From positions 18,754,366-18,818,365 of the forward strand of contig ML682028.1 in the NCBI GenBank assembly GCA_007922195.1: DNA of 64,000 nucleotides, given 5' to 3'. Below, piece by piece: positions 1-10,600 of this stretch. The stretch is from Podocnemis expansa. Its lineage: Eukaryota > Chordata > Testudines > Podocnemididae. The notes under the pieces were generated by a model that worked only from the letters and a program-made list of their open reading frames with translations, had not been told where the DNA came from and did no database searches. A program made the position numbers and the translations under genes. Position 1 is the stretch's first letter; every line of letters begins with the position of its first letter.

Positions 1-352
1 GGTGCAGGAGGAGGTCTAAGGGGTGCAGGGGGCTCCCTAGATTGGCCTGACACCATGAGGGGTGGGCAGCTGGGGGGGAATTGGGGGGGTGCAGGAGGAG
101 GCATGGGGGGTAATGACTGAATTGGCCTGACCCTGTAAGTGGCTTGCAGCTGGGGGGGGTGTATGTTGCTGGGGGGGGAGATGGGGGGCGCAGAGGGAGG
201 TGGGGGGGGTCAGTAGATCGGCCCGAGGCTGTGAGGGGCCGGCAGCTGAGGGGACGGATGCTGCTGAGGGGGACGGGGGGTCGCCGGCCGGGCCGGCGGC
301 TGTGAGGGGCGGGGGGTAAGATGGCGGGAGGGGGGGGGGACGACCCCGGGGT
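1..352. repeat. G-rich minisatellite at the start of SLC7A5 intron 1
   Basis: Three related blocks begin near 41, 121 and 216, each reading roughly attggcctga followed by a cagctgggg-type motif, with G runs of 6-9 between them. The spacing is about 80 and 95 bases. The G runs are on the plus strand, which is the template strand for SLC7A5, and are dense enough to allow G-quadruplexes. I see no coding potential here. Confidence 0.7.
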
Positions 353-358
353 ACTCAC

Positions 359-884
359 GCAGGCAGAGGCAGGCCAGCAGCTTGGCGGCGGGCTCGGGCA
401 CGGGGCAGGCGGGGAAGAGCGGCTTGAGCAGGTAGGTGGCGAAGACCAGGGCCACGATGTACTGCGAGGAGGGCCGGATGATGAGCAGCTCGACCCACAG
501 CTTGAGGAAGGCGGGCAGGGGCCCGTAGACCTCCAGCACGTAGGCGTAGTCGCCGCCCGACTTGGCCAGGGTGGTGCCGAGCTCGGCGTAGCACAGGGCG
601 CCGGCGATGGAGAGCAGCCCGCAGGCGGCCCAGACGGCCAGCGCCAGCCCGGGCGAGCCGGCCTCCTTCAGCACGCCGGTGGGGGTGACGAAGATGCCCG
701 AGCCGATGATGGTGCCGATGATCATGGCCACGCCGTTGAAGAGGGTGATGGAGCGGCGCAGCGCCACCCCCGACCCGGCTCCGGCTCCCGCCTCGCCGCC
801 GCGCGCGCAGCCGTTGGCCGGCTCCAGCATCTTCTCCCGCGCCTGCCGCTCCTCCGCCGCCGCCGCGCGCCCGCCGCCCGCCAT
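359..884 (-). CDS. SLC7A5: SLC7A5 (LAT1) coding exon 1, partial gene
   Basis: This is the first coding exon of the light chain of the sodium-independent large neutral amino acid exchanger. LAT1 works at the plasma membrane as a heterodimer with SLC3A2 (4F2hc) and imports leucine, phenylalanine and similar residues in exchange for glutamine. The exon encodes 175 codons plus one base. A short cytosolic N-terminus carries [10 protein letters not shown], which matches the family's N-terminal region. Next come TM1 with the unwound GSGIF substrate motif (residues 61-65), TM2 (about 80-102) and TM3 (about 124-152, with the conserved [19 protein letters not shown]). Cys160 corresponds to the cysteine that forms the disulfide with SLC3A2. 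The start ATG at 884-882 was chosen because MAGGG aligns with the known MAGAG start. The donor GTGAGT is at 358-353. The remaining exons lie beyond the left edge. Confidence 0.96.
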
Positions 885-1120
885 GGCCCCGGCCCCGCCA
901 GCCGCGCCACGCGGTTCTTTAAACGCCGGCGCGGGCGGAAGGGCGGAGCCAGGGCGGGGGCGGGGCGGCTCCCGCCACGTGCTCCCCCCCCGCACCCCCC
1001 CCCCGGGGAAGGGGTGTGAGTGTGGGGTGTGTTTGTCCCGAGGTGCTCCACCTCTGCCGGGCGCTGCCCGGGGTTCTCTGCTCGGTGACCGCTTGCAAAC
1101 GCTCATTTTGAACCCATAGC
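885..1120 (-). promoter_or_regulatory. SLC7A5: SLC7A5 CpG-island promoter and 5' UTR
   Basis: Strongly CpG-rich DNA continues from exon 1 to about 1120. It holds tandem GC boxes (gggcgg-type, 942-968), about 60-85 bases upstream of the ATG, and a canonical E-box CACGTG at 976-981. SLC7A5 is a known MYC/ATF4-responsive gene, so the E-box is a plausible regulatory site, but binding is inferred. The start site was not placed. Confidence 0.7.
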
Positions 1121-1480
1121 CTCACACCTGGGCTGGTTTTTTCATTCCTTGTCCCACGCTTTGAGTTAGGGTGCTGCCGCTGAGGGAGGCGTTTCAGCAG
1201 CGGGTGGGCTTGCGGCCACCTAATCCCAAATAGGCTGCAGCCCCGCACTGGCATAGGGAGCGTGAGCCGTGCGGAAAAACGGAGCGGGGATAAAAACCGC
1301 CCTCAGCGCCGGGTCCGCCTCTGCGGGATGGAGAGACGAGCATCGGCTCTTTTGCGCTTTCCTCGGCCGGCCGAAGCAGCCAGCAGTCCGGGGTTGGGTG
1401 GCCACGCACCAAAGCACACAAAGGAGAACAGGGAAGTAGGGAAAGGCAGACACATGCAGAAAACGTGGTATAAATGTAGT

Positions 1481-1637
1481 ATTTCCAAAGAGATAGCTGT
1501 GCTGGTCTAGTCCAGAAAAAAAACAAAAACCCCACAAGGAGTTGTGTGGCACTTTAAGACTAACAGGTTTATTTTTCACATGAGCGTTCGTGGGAGAAAA
1601 TACCACTTCGTCAGAGGCTTTGAAGATGATTTGCAAA
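1481..1637 (-). mobile_element. Penelope-like element (PLE) end, single arm
   Basis: This is an arm of the family seen about 17 times in the window: a tail resembling ccaaaggggcagccgtgtta, a CTAGTyCAG block, AAGGAGTCCTGTGGCAC, GACTAACA, then TTTCGTGGGAG...CCCAC and CAGATGC. The order matches what I recall of the 3' ends of vertebrate Penelope-like retroelements. In this copy the GAAA of the hammerhead-like core is mutated (GAAC on the minus strand). Confidence 0.6.
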
Positions 1638-1749
1638 TAGCGTAGTGGCTAGCAGCTCTGATTAATATGCAAAAGGTGCCACGTTCAAGTCCCAGGGGGT
1701 TGGTGCAATGATCTCATGAGGCCTCTTCCACCCTATGAATGTAATAGCC
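1638..1749 (+). mobile_element. tRNA-derived SINE with CR1-type tail (Cry/tortoise Pol III type)
   Basis: A tRNA-like head has an A-box-like gtggctagca near 1645 and a B-box gttcaagtccc at 1683-1693. A CR1-like tail follows (gatctcatgaggcctcttcc). A tRNA head joined to a CR1 3' tail is the layout of turtle Pol III SINEs. It sits directly after a PLE arm. Confidence 0.7.
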
Positions 1750-1929
1750 TTCTGTTTTTAGGGGGTGCTGGAACGCTTCCCTCTAAAAATAGAGTGTTTT
1801 GGCACCTTCCAGCATACTTTAACCCCTAGGAGTACAAAGCCAGACAAAATCCTGTATTTTTAAAATGTCAGCCGGACACAGGACGTGAAGGTAAAAAGGG
1901 GGCATGTCCTCCTTTTGCCTCAGATCTGG

Positions 1930-2260
1930 TAACCCTAGTCCTGGGGCACTTAAAGAGTAACAAAAAGGAGGAGTCCTGTGGTGTTTAAAAACTAAAAACA
2001 CACAAGGAGTCCTGTGGCACTTAAACAAAGACAAGGCGTCCTAGGGTACTTAAGGGTTAACAAGAGCAGGGAGTCCTGCCGCACTTAAACAGTAACAAAA
2101 ACAGGGAGTCCTGTGGTGTTTAAAGACTAAAAACACACAAGGAGTCCTGTGGCACTTAAACAAAAAAAGGCGTCCTAGGGCACATAACGACTAACAAAAA
2201 CAAGGAGTCCTGTGGTGTTTAAAACAACACCAGGAGTCCTGCGGCACTCAAAGAGTAACA
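1930..2260. repeat. Higher-order tandem array built from the PLE arm
   Basis: About eight degenerate copies of the ~40-base motif aaggagtcctgtggcactt plus aaacaaaaa-type spacer follow one another. They alternate between variants: gtggtgttt, gtggcactt and tagggyac. The variant series near 1974-2105 is repeated near 2108-2220, giving a higher-order period of about 134 bases. No other part of the element is amplified. Confidence 0.75.
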
Positions 2261-2745
2261 GGTTCATTTTTCACATGAGCTTTCCTGGGAGAAAATCCCA
2301 CCTCGTCAGGTGCTTAGGAGACAGGGGAACCTCAAAGCGTCTGAGGAAGCAGGATTTTCTCCCACCAAAGCTCATGCGAAACATGTCCGTTAGTCTTTAA
2401 GTGCCACAGGAGGCCTGGTGTTTTTTGCAGGACTAGACTAACACAGCTCCCCTTTTGGAACTTCAAAGACTAACAAGTTGATTTTTGGCATGAGCTTCCA
2501 TGGGAGAAAATCCCACTTCATCAGAGGCAAAGTGGGATTTTCTCCCACAAAAGCTCATGCGAAAAATAAATCGGTTAGTCTTTAAGTGCCACAGGACTCC
2601 TGGTCTCTTTTGCTGGACTAGACTAACACGGCTGCCTCTTTGGAAATAAAAGACTAACAGATCAGTTTGTCACATGAGCTTTCGTGGGAGAAGATCCCAC
2701 TTCCTCAGACACATTTGTGAACGCAGCTGCCCCTATGGATCTTTC
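2226..2745. mobile_element. Cluster of PLE inverted-repeat units
   Basis: Two foldback units (2226-2461, 2462-2645) and a further single arm (2646-2745) follow the tandem array. Each full unit has an arm in the minus direction, then the matching arm in the plus direction, then the asymmetric tail ending in cccctttggaa. The arm at 2646-2745 keeps an uninterrupted hammerhead-like core on the minus strand at 2708-2680. Confidence 0.65.
2680..2708 (-). other. Hammerhead-ribozyme-like core in a PLE end
   Basis: On the minus strand the order is CTGAGGA, one A, a six-base stem arm, a short loop, the complementary arm, then GAAA followed by GCTCATGTG. This matches the hammerhead pattern CUGANGA - helix II - GAAA, except for one additional A before helix II. 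A cleavage triplet was not placed with confidence, so activity is not claimed. Confidence 0.45.
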
Positions 2746-2920
2746 AGCAATCAGGCCAGGCGTTTGGGGGCAGCAGCAGGAGGCACCACGACCTGGTGCC
2801 TGAGGGGCTGTGACCCACAACTGGGTCCCGACCCTAAGTCCGAAATCCACTGGTCTAGGGCCTCACCTATTCCTTACCCCTACCAGTAGGCCAAGGCCCC
2901 CCTCTCGACAGTGGTTAGAG

Positions 2921-3090
2921 CAGGGGTCACAAACTCAAATCAGCACCAGGGCTGCATGAGGACGAGTACATTAGCCCGAAGTCCACGACACTGAAACCTT
3001 TTCAGACAACGATATTGCAAATATCAGTAACGATTGTGTCATTGAGGGCAGCAGGAAATAGCTTGAGGGGCCGTAGGTTTGAGACCTCTG
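2921..3090 (+). mobile_element. 170-bp hAT-type MITE with near-perfect 8-bp TSD
   Basis: The element begins caggggtcacaaactcaaat and ends tttgagacctctg, giving short inverted ends. It is flanked by ggttagag (2913-2920) and gcttagag (3091-3098), an 8-bp target-site duplication with one mismatch. A second 170-bp copy is at 24763-24932, and a diverged inverted copy is at 28688-28874. Confidence 0.85.
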
Positions 3091-3152
3091 GCTTAGAGAG
3101 CGCTAAGGCACTGAGGAGGAGCCGTCTGTTTGCTATTTTTAGTGAGCTAGAG

Positions 3153-3322
3153 CAGTGGTTCCTAACATTTTCTCTGCCGTGGCACACCTTGCTACCTTTA
3201 ATTAATCTGAGGCACAGCACCATATAGGTTCCAAATGAACTCATGAATATTCCTGAGCCAATCCAGAGGTCTTTGAGTAGAGTTTTCAAAAAATTTTGTG
3301 GCACACTGGTTGGGATACACTG
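3153..3322 (+). mobile_element. hAT-type MITE (cagtggttcctaac family)
   Basis: Its ends are cagtggttcctaac and ggttgggatacactg. It is flanked by agctagag (3145-3152) and agctaggg (3323-3330), an 8-bp duplication with one mismatch. The interior (tggcacacc, ggcacagcac) is non-coding. Confidence 0.8.
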
Positions 3323-3344
3323 AGCTAGGGTAAGCTCAAGGCTC

Positions 3345-3475
3345 CCCACCACAGCCTGTAGAGAGACACCCAAAGAGGCTGATCAGCTTGTCCAAGATCC
3401 CACAAGAAGTCTGTGGCAGAACATGGAGTAGGTCTCTCGGTCCTTTAACCACTGGATGAGCCTGCTGCTCATGAG
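3345..3475 (-). mobile_element. MIR/CORE-SINE-like fragment
   Basis: The words cttgtccaagatcccacaag, gtggcagaac and cctttaaccactgg resemble the antisense core and tRNA-proximal part of MIR-type SINEs. It is diverged and truncated. Confidence 0.5.
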
Positions 3476-4830
3476 TGTAGCTGCACCCCTGCTCAAGCGT
3501 TGGCGCTAACATCGGGGGGGGGAGAGGGCCTTGTTTGTATGGGGCTGGCTTTATTTACCACGAAATCTACATCTCCCTGGAGAGAAGATTGAACTTTTAA
3601 ATAAAATTTCAAACTTTTAATGCCAGACCCTCATAACACTTGCACAGCGGAGTAACTCCATTATTGGGACAACCAAATATATCAAGTTTCTCACCTGCAC
3701 AAATGTTTGCAGGATCTCACCTTTGAAAGTGTGTTATAGTTCCCCATCATTTTCTTCCAACATTTCTCTCCATCGGTAACGAGAAACAAAGTACTATCGG
3801 ATTGTGCCATCTAGTGGTCTTTGAATCATGACTGTTTTTAAACATTTAAGTTACTTAAGTAATACACCACATCTTAGAAAAACATTTCCACTGTACCAGT
3901 CAGACTGCTGGAATAATTTAATTTCTATGCACATATCACAACTTGCTGTGAAATTACAGTAATCACGTACAATTAACGGACCCAACCTGCTGACTATAAA
4001 CCAAAAGCTACACACTCAACTTGCTGACTGCCTACCAAAGGTATTTTTAAGGGGAAAAATTATCAGATACCACTCTTGATTTTGGGTGATTCAGGCTTTG
4101 AACGGGCAACCTGCAACACATTACAGGGTCCCATTTCCATGGAAAGGATGTTCGGTACTTTCTGAAAGTCAGGTGCCTTCAAGTTGTGTACCACAAAATC
4201 AAGCACTTAATAGCCACCTTTGAAAAGCTGAGTAAAAAGTAAAGAAATCTGGATTAACATTTCCATAGATTATTAAAAAACATACTTCAAAATCAAATTT
4301 GCTTTTCTCTACTTGTGGTTTTTTTTTTCTTTTAATCATTGTATTAGAACATTACTATTCAGTTCTGTTCATTAACAATTTTAGGTATGTATCACCATAA
4401 CAAACACACACACACAAACATTTTCATTTTTTAGTTCTCACACAAGAGCAGGATGCTGCAAAACTTGAATGGCAAGTACTAAAGAAACATCTTTAAAAAT
4501 AAAAATGGACCGTTCTGAACAATTGAGTGGAAATAGTCACACTAACAGCAAGTTCTTAAAAATGTTTTTTAACAAAGCCCAAATTGACCCGTGGTCCTTT
4601 AAATGAAATACAGCTTAGTTCATTTAAAAGTAATCTGATAGATTGTGGAGGCATAGGGGGAAAAAAAGAGCACCGCTTCTCTCCTGAGTACTATTTGAAT
4701 GCAAATAATTTTTGTGTGATTTTAGACAGACAACGTGACCTGCCAACTGGCAGAGGGCACAAGTGGTGCACAGGTCGGTGCAGGGACCCAGACGGATGCC
4801 TACTAGTTCACCAAAGGGAGCCCCGTGAAG
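3476..4830. other. AT-rich intergenic DNA, nothing recognised
   Basis: Single-copy-looking, AT-rich DNA without convincing ORFs, RNA genes or repeat ends. It has only short CA and poly-T runs near 4318-4330 and 4408-4418. Confidence 0.6.
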
Positions 4831-5275
4831 TCATAGACTCATAGATTTGAACAATGAACAAACAAGGATTCCTGCAGCACTTCAAGACTAACATATAGAT
4901 AGATAGATATAGCTATACCGTTAGTCTTGAAGTGCCGCAGGAATCTTTGTTTGTTTGTTTTGCTGAACTAGACTAACACGGCTGCCCCTTTGGATCATAG
5001 ATTAGAAAGGAGCTCAGGAAATCATCTAGTCCAATGTCCTGCTCCAAGCAGGACCAACCCTGACAAAATCATCTCAGCCAGTGCTTTGTCAAACTGGATC
5101 TTAAAAACCTGTAGGACAGAGAGTCCACCACCTCCCTAGGTAACTCATTCCATAGTTCACCACCCTTCTGGGGGAAAAGTTTCTTCTAACATTCAACCTA
5201 GCCCTCCCCCACTGCAACTTGAGACCATTGGTGGAGATCTCTACCAGAAGCCATTACCCACTGGTCATCATAATC
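4831..5275 (-). mobile_element. CR1 LINE fragment split by a PLE insertion
   Basis: This is an antisense CR1 3' region: tcatagattagaaagg, then tcatctagtccaatgtcctg, gcaggaccaaccctgacaaa, ccaccacctccctaggtaac. The leftmost 17 bases (4831-4847) are cut off from the rest by the PLE at 4848-4994. Confidence 0.85.
4848..4994. mobile_element. PLE foldback inserted in a CR1 end, with GATA microsatellite at the apex
   Basis: The arms (aaggattcctgcagcacttc and its complement) flank a short (GATA)n near 4896-4909 instead of the usual hammerhead-like centre. The right side keeps the asymmetric tail ending in gcccctttgga. The 9-bp direct repeat tcatagatt at 4839-4847 and 4995-5003 brackets the insert and dates it after the CR1. 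Confidence 0.7.
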
Positions 5276-5884
5276 TTTATCAATTATGTTTGGATAATAT
5301 TTCAGAAGTTAAGAACATAATATTCATTATGAATGCATACGGATGTGGGATTACGGCAGGTGCCTAAGAGGCCACACCTCAGGAACGTTCCTTGCAAGGA
5401 AGTGGAATAGACCTTTATCTCCATCTAGTCATACGCATATTGTCCACCTTCATGACACATGTGTTTTCTGACTGGGCCTGAGGCTACCCAAGAGATTTAA
5501 AAAAAAAACAAAAAAAACAACAGAAAAGTCACAGGAAAGAAAAATCAGCAGGGACGTGTCCTTTTTATGAATAAGGACAATGGGTTGTTAAGTCTTATTC
5601 AGGGGTATCAAGTGACCACCTGGAGCCTTCACAGAGGAGACCAGGTAAAAGTGTGTTTGTCTTGCGTAAAGAGGGGCACAGTCAGCATGGCACTAAAATG
5701 GTGAAAGGACTTAGGGCAAGTCATGGCAGCATCTCAATAACTAAGTCTAGGCTCTACAGTGTGGGTTATGATTGTATTTTGTATGAAGCCATTTGTTTTT
5801 GATTTCAGGGTGAACAGCTCTGTGGGCCATGCAGAGTAGCGGTCTAAGGTGGAACTGCTAAGCTGGGGAATACTGGTTCTTCGG
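5276..5884. other. Intergenic DNA, nothing recognised
   Basis: I see no coding, RNA or clear repeat feature, apart from an A-rich run at about 5501-5520. Confidence 0.55.
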
Positions 5885-5957
5885 TAGTGCAGCAGACAGG
5901 GATTGGACCGGAGGACCTCCTGAGGTCCCTGCCAACCCCAATATTCTGTGACTCTAG
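5885..5957 (+). mobile_element. CR1 3' end fragment
   Basis: Contains ggattggaccggaggacctc, ctgaggtccctgccaacccc and attctgtgactct, the usual CR1 3' terminus in sense orientation. A hAT MITE abuts it. Confidence 0.8.
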
Positions 5958-5959
5958 AC

Positions 5960-6145
5960 CAGGGGTGGCCAAACTTATGGAACTCAAGAGCCACACAAGT
6001 TGATTATTAAACCTTCAAGAGCCGCACTGAGGCATACAGCCACATACTTTTACCTACTAAATTGATTTGCTGACATTCTTCTGCGAGCCACACTTTTTCA
6101 TTCAAGAGCCACATGCGGCTCCTGAGCCCCAGTTTGGGCACGCAG
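5960..6145. mobile_element. Internally deleted hAT-type MITE (gccacatgcggctc family)
   Basis: It starts caggggtggccaaac and ends gagccccagtttgggcacg. These are the two ends of the complete element at 39192-39860 in the opposite orientation, with most of the interior missing. No clean 8-bp duplication was found. Confidence 0.7.
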
Positions 6146-8954
6146 TGAGCGGCCAGTGGCAGAACTTTCCAAGGAAACACTTTCAAGGCTCCAGGGCTGG
6201 GGTTTGCCACTCACTAGGCTGCAGCATGACAAAGAGGCCTGGATGAGAGCACTCGTGTTGGGCTGGGGAACCCTGGCAGGCACAGCTGAGATGTGAGGCT
6301 TCTTCAGCCTAAGGGCTGGTGCAGGTAAGGTGCCTCCCAATCCTGAACATCTCCAGGGAGTGTCACAGACAGTAACGGGTTTATAGTGAACACCCACCCT
6401 TAACTGGGTACGGCTGTGAGTGCGTGTGTGCAGGCACCTGGGCCTGTCTTTCTTTCTTTTTGAACCCCATCATCTTGTGGAAGTGGTGTTTTGCAAATCC
6501 AACATTAAAACAAACACTCCCACCATGATTTTCCATGCCACCCCTCTTGCTCTGAGCACAGTATTTACAGAACTGGAAACAAGGGAGTGTGCATATGAAC
6601 TGAACCCCTGTAAAAGATGCAGGCAGACATAACACACTTCACCAAAAACTAGTCAACAGGATCAATCTAGCGTGAGTAGCGCAAACAAAAACTGAAAATG
6701 TACAGCCCTAGTACAGCATGTTTCACACAGCTCAACAGGACAGTGAACCATTAGATATTCAGCACTCCTTCTATTCAGTTAGGTTCATTGTCTCACAATT
6801 CCAATTACAACAGAGTTCAAGAGAGTCTTTTGCAGATCACAACATGCTTGACATCGGCTTACGCTCTACACATGATGAACCAGTTCATTGTTCGGGAGCA
6901 ATTACATTATTTTCTTGAAAGAAAAAGCTGCTTAGGTTTTGCAGAACTGAAAAAACTGTAATTACACAAAAAACACACGGAGTCTCTCGTATTACTTTAT
7001 TGTGTATATATGCACTAGCTTAATCTTTTCTGAAAACACAGCAGCTGAGAACTTCTTTGTATCAGATAGCTAAGAATAAATGCACATGTCCCAGAATAAA
7101 AAAAAACAAACAAACAACAACAACAAAAATTCTAGGTTACCAGACAAATCAATATTTCTGAGCATAGGATATATTCATTCATATGTTAAAAAAAACAGTG
7201 CAATAAATGCCATGAAAATAAGTACAGCTAATGAGGAACACACAGTTAAATGTAGGCCTTCAAACTTGAAGGCAAATATGAAGATTAAATGACACTGCAC
7301 TGCTGGGTATATTACTAACACCCAACTTACTAGGAATAAAGATCCCTTGACATGAATAATGAAATTCCAGTATCTGTGTAGCACACCAACTTTTGAGAGA
7401 TCAAGATGTATACCTGTACGGGAGACTATTTCAAAGCGAGAAGGGTTCTCTTTGCCAAGATTTGAGGTAAAAACCTATGCAGCTCAAGGATAAGTCAATC
7501 CCACATTAGACATTAGGCTGAAAATTCTGGAATGAATGAAATATGTCATTGCAAAGACACTCATTCTATGTTTATGAAGCCATCAAACAAGTAAGTTTTT
7601 ATCAGAGCGATATGTAACTCGCAGTAACACACTCCCTGCGATGAGTTTGCTTCGTTACTGCGCGCTAGTTTGTCAGTATGACAGGATAGAGTCTCCTCTG
7701 CAGCTGGAATCCTCATTTCAGCCTCCCCTACCTCGAGACTACCAACTCCAAGGTCTTCTTTACCCTGCCTGTCGTAAAGTCCCCTCTTCCAGCAGTTCTC
7801 AGAGAACAAGCCGCGCTTTTCCAAAAAGTGTGGAACCTTTTTTCTCACGGCTTTATGAACTAAAACAGTCACCACTCAAGTCAGAACAGAATTCTATCAC
7901 CCCGTGCCACCTAAAATAAGTTAGCCTTAAGATCACTATGTGGGCATCTGTCAGACTTAATGGAGCGTTGTAAAGTCATCATGAAATTTAACTACACGCT
8001 GTTAGCTACCACATTAAATCACGTGCTTTTTATTGTGTTGGTGGAGGAATGAGGGGGAAAGGAAGTCAGCCCACTTGCTACTCCTAAAAGAGCAACTCTC
8101 CCCAAGTGTGTACAATTTTGCAAGGCTGATATAATCACCATATTCGTAAAAAAAATAAAAACCAAGCTTCTGCTAATTTTATGAACATAGGACAAGCTAC
8201 CTGCAATTGAAATGTATATTCTCTCTCTGTCACAGACACACAAAGCTGTATGAACATGTAAACAGACACTGACATGGATAGTAATGAAAGCGTAACAGAA
8301 AAATCCATAGAAAAAGCTTGCCTTATTGTGTTAAAAAAATATAACGCGAGAGTGTTTAATACTGAAATCTGCTTTCAGACATCTCACTCTCATCTGAGCT
8401 TAGTAGACTGACTGAAATGTAACTCCTGACTCCAGCTTATTCTATGTAACTGGCGTGCGGGCACATAGCCCCCAAAGAACAAAACCCATCTGCCATCTCT
8501 GCATACCATGCAAGTAGCATCAACTAGTGAAATAAACTTTGCACATCAGAAGAGAACAAGAATTTGCTGACAACTAATTTATGGATAACAAATTATTGAA
8601 AACCTTACCAATCCACTCCACTGTCGTTGAGAGTTTAAAAAAGAAGAACTTAAACCAGTAACTGGTCAGAAGAGTATTTTAGAGAGAAGCTTGTTGGGTT
8701 CCTACTTATTTCAAGGTAACATATGCTCAGTTTTTCCACCACAAATAGCTCTTTTACAATGACTTCTCCCCATCCATGCAAATATTTAAGAGCCATCTAA
8801 GACGTATTTACTTACAAAACCCTCGTTACCAGCAGCCTTTAAATGTGAGAAGCAGATCCACTAAGGTTACAGAATATCACAGTTCACAATTTGAACTGTT
8901 TAAATATCATTCATTCCCCTACTGGGAGAAGTCAACGAGTGAACTGATGCTTTT
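6146..8954. other. Single-copy DNA downstream of CA5A, possible 3' UTR end not resolved
   Basis: AT-rich DNA without clear repeats or ORFs. Minus-strand AATAAA hexamers (tttatt on the plus strand) occur near 6993 and 8031 and could end a long CA5A 3' UTR. I cannot tell which, if any, is used. Confidence 0.4.
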
Positions 8955-9185
8955 CTTAGCTTGTTGGTCCTAGGATATGACAGAGACAAGGTGGGCGAGT
9001 TAATACCTCTTACAGGACCAGTTTCTCGTTTATTGGACCAACTTCTGTTGGTGAAAGAGACAGACTTCCAAACAACACTTGTGACTATCCTTCCCAGACC
9101 TGAAGAAGAACTCTCAGAAAGCATGTCTCTTTCAGCAACAGAAGTTGGTTTAATATACAAGAAATTTCCTCACCCACCGTGGTCA
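8955..9185 (+). mobile_element. Second Penelope-type family, inverted-repeat unit
   Basis: Left part: aaggtgggcgagttaatacc and tattggaccaacttctgttg. Right part: the complement, with caacagaagttggttta and cctcacccaccg, so the unit folds back. Between them lies cctgaagaagaactc followed by gaaagc, resembling a second hammerhead-like core (CTGAAGA 9100-9106, GAAA 9117-9120) whose helix II is shortened. A fragment of the same family is at about 21040-21078. Confidence 0.5.
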
Positions 9186-9843
9186 AATTCTTCTTAGCCG
9201 GAAGTCCAGCAAACTTCACCAAGGCACCAAGGGTCATGCTGGGATCTTTCATGCTCATGCATCATCATCAGTAAATGCTTTGTTCTACAGAAAAAATGAT
9301 GGCATCATTTACACTTACACACATTTCAGCCCTGTGGTATTTAGAGGACGTCCTCGGAGATATCTGCCTCACACGCTGTTTTCAGTTACAAGTGGCTGAA
9401 AGTAAGTGAACAGTTCTGTTGATGGTAGACAAGAATGAATGGAATCCAGCACAAGCCCACCTAGCCGTGGGGGCTCTGAAGGGCTAACAGATAGGAAAAA
9501 CAAATTTTTATTGCTGCAGATTGTAGACTGAACATGAATACACACAGGAAAGGAGATCTGGGGAGTGAGAAGAGCCGTTTGCACAGTGCATTTCACAACA
9601 GAACCACACTTTAGGGCAGATGCAGAAATCTCATTCTCAAGGCAAAAAGGCAATCAGTTAGAGACAGCTAATGAGGGAAGCAGGGACAATAAGACACTGA
9701 AATGAGCTAGGTAAAAGCCCACACTCATAATAGACAGAGCATCCCTCTCCATGCACAAAGTAAAGTATTTTCCAACCAACTATTCAAATGTGAAAATCTG
9801 TCTTAAAGGCTCAAAATTTAACATTGAGGGTTCAATGTATTGA

Positions 9844-9852
<9 letters not shown>

Positions 9853-9902
<50 letters not shown>
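9853..9902 (+). repeat. (CA)25 microsatellite
   Basis: An uninterrupted CA dinucleotide run preceded by a short CT run. It is likely to be length-polymorphic. Confidence 0.97.
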
Positions 9903-9906
<4 letters not shown>

Positions 9907-10339
9907 GACCTCAGTTACTGGAGTCCTTCCCATTTACTAGCTAAGGTGAAGATTTCTCATTTGTTCTCCAAAATAACTTTAAAGAAATCTCTTTCATATC
10001 ACTTCTATGGTCTAAGGATAGATCTAGCCTCCATCAGAAAAGAATGGCTACTATTTAGCCATTTATATACAACTTTCACCCACATGACCGACATTGTTCA
10101 ACACAGTAAGACACACACAGTCAATGAAACATGATGAATCTAGAAGAATTACGGCTAGCAGAGGTAGATAAAGAGAGGTCAATTGGACCATGCTTTAGGA
10201 TAAACACCACTGATATCAATCTTTACAAAGCGGATCTGTTTTCTTTTTGCCTAAAGAAAGCTGTTTCCCCCTTCTCCCTATGTCCTATAGTGGACATAAT
10301 CTGTTACTGATGAGAGACTTCTTTTTGCACCCCCTGCCT

Positions 10340-10600
10340 GCTAGTTGAACGAGGAGTCGTGTGGCACATTTAAAAAAAAGCACAATTATATAACGCATGA
10401 GCTTTCGTGGGGGAAAAAAACACTTAATCAGATGCTTGAAGATGATGGGTTTACTTCCTATCTTCAAGCATCTGACGAAGTGGGATTTTCTCCCACGAAA
10501 GCCCATGCGACAAATAAATGTGTTAGTCTTTAAAAGTGCCACACAGCTCCTTGTTTGTTTTGCTGAAACTAGATTAACACAGCTGCCCCTTTGGAACCTG
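10340..10600. mobile_element. PLE foldback, well preserved
   Basis: The minus-direction arm (gagctttcgtggggg... cagatgcttgaagatga) is followed after about 20 bases by the matching plus-direction arm (tcttcaagcatctgacgaag...), then gttagtctttaaaagtgcca and the tail gctgcccctttggaacc. The plus arm carries an uninterrupted hammerhead-like core. It lies just downstream of the CA5A stop codon and so may be part of its 3' UTR. Confidence 0.7.
10472..10500 (+). other. Hammerhead-ribozyme-like core in a PLE end
   Basis: CTGACGA (10472-10478), one A, GTGGGA, loop TTTTC, TCCCAC (perfect six-pair helix II), then GAAA (10497-10500) followed by GCCCATGCG. The order fits the hammerhead core except for the extra A. 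The core is antisense to CA5A transcription. Confidence 0.5.

Noticed and set aside
918..923. TTTAAA as a TATA box for SLC7A5
   Set aside because: It would place transcription start almost at the ATG. The CpG island and GC boxes fit a TATA-less promoter better.
321..1119. Long plus-strand frames opposite SLC7A5 exon 1
   Set aside because: Shadows of the GC-rich coding exon. The minus strand has the conserved transporter sequence and a proper donor.
9853..9902. CA repeat and short repeats as a CRISPR-like array
   Set aside because: Simple dinucleotide repeat in a vertebrate genome. There are no spaced repeats and no associated genes.
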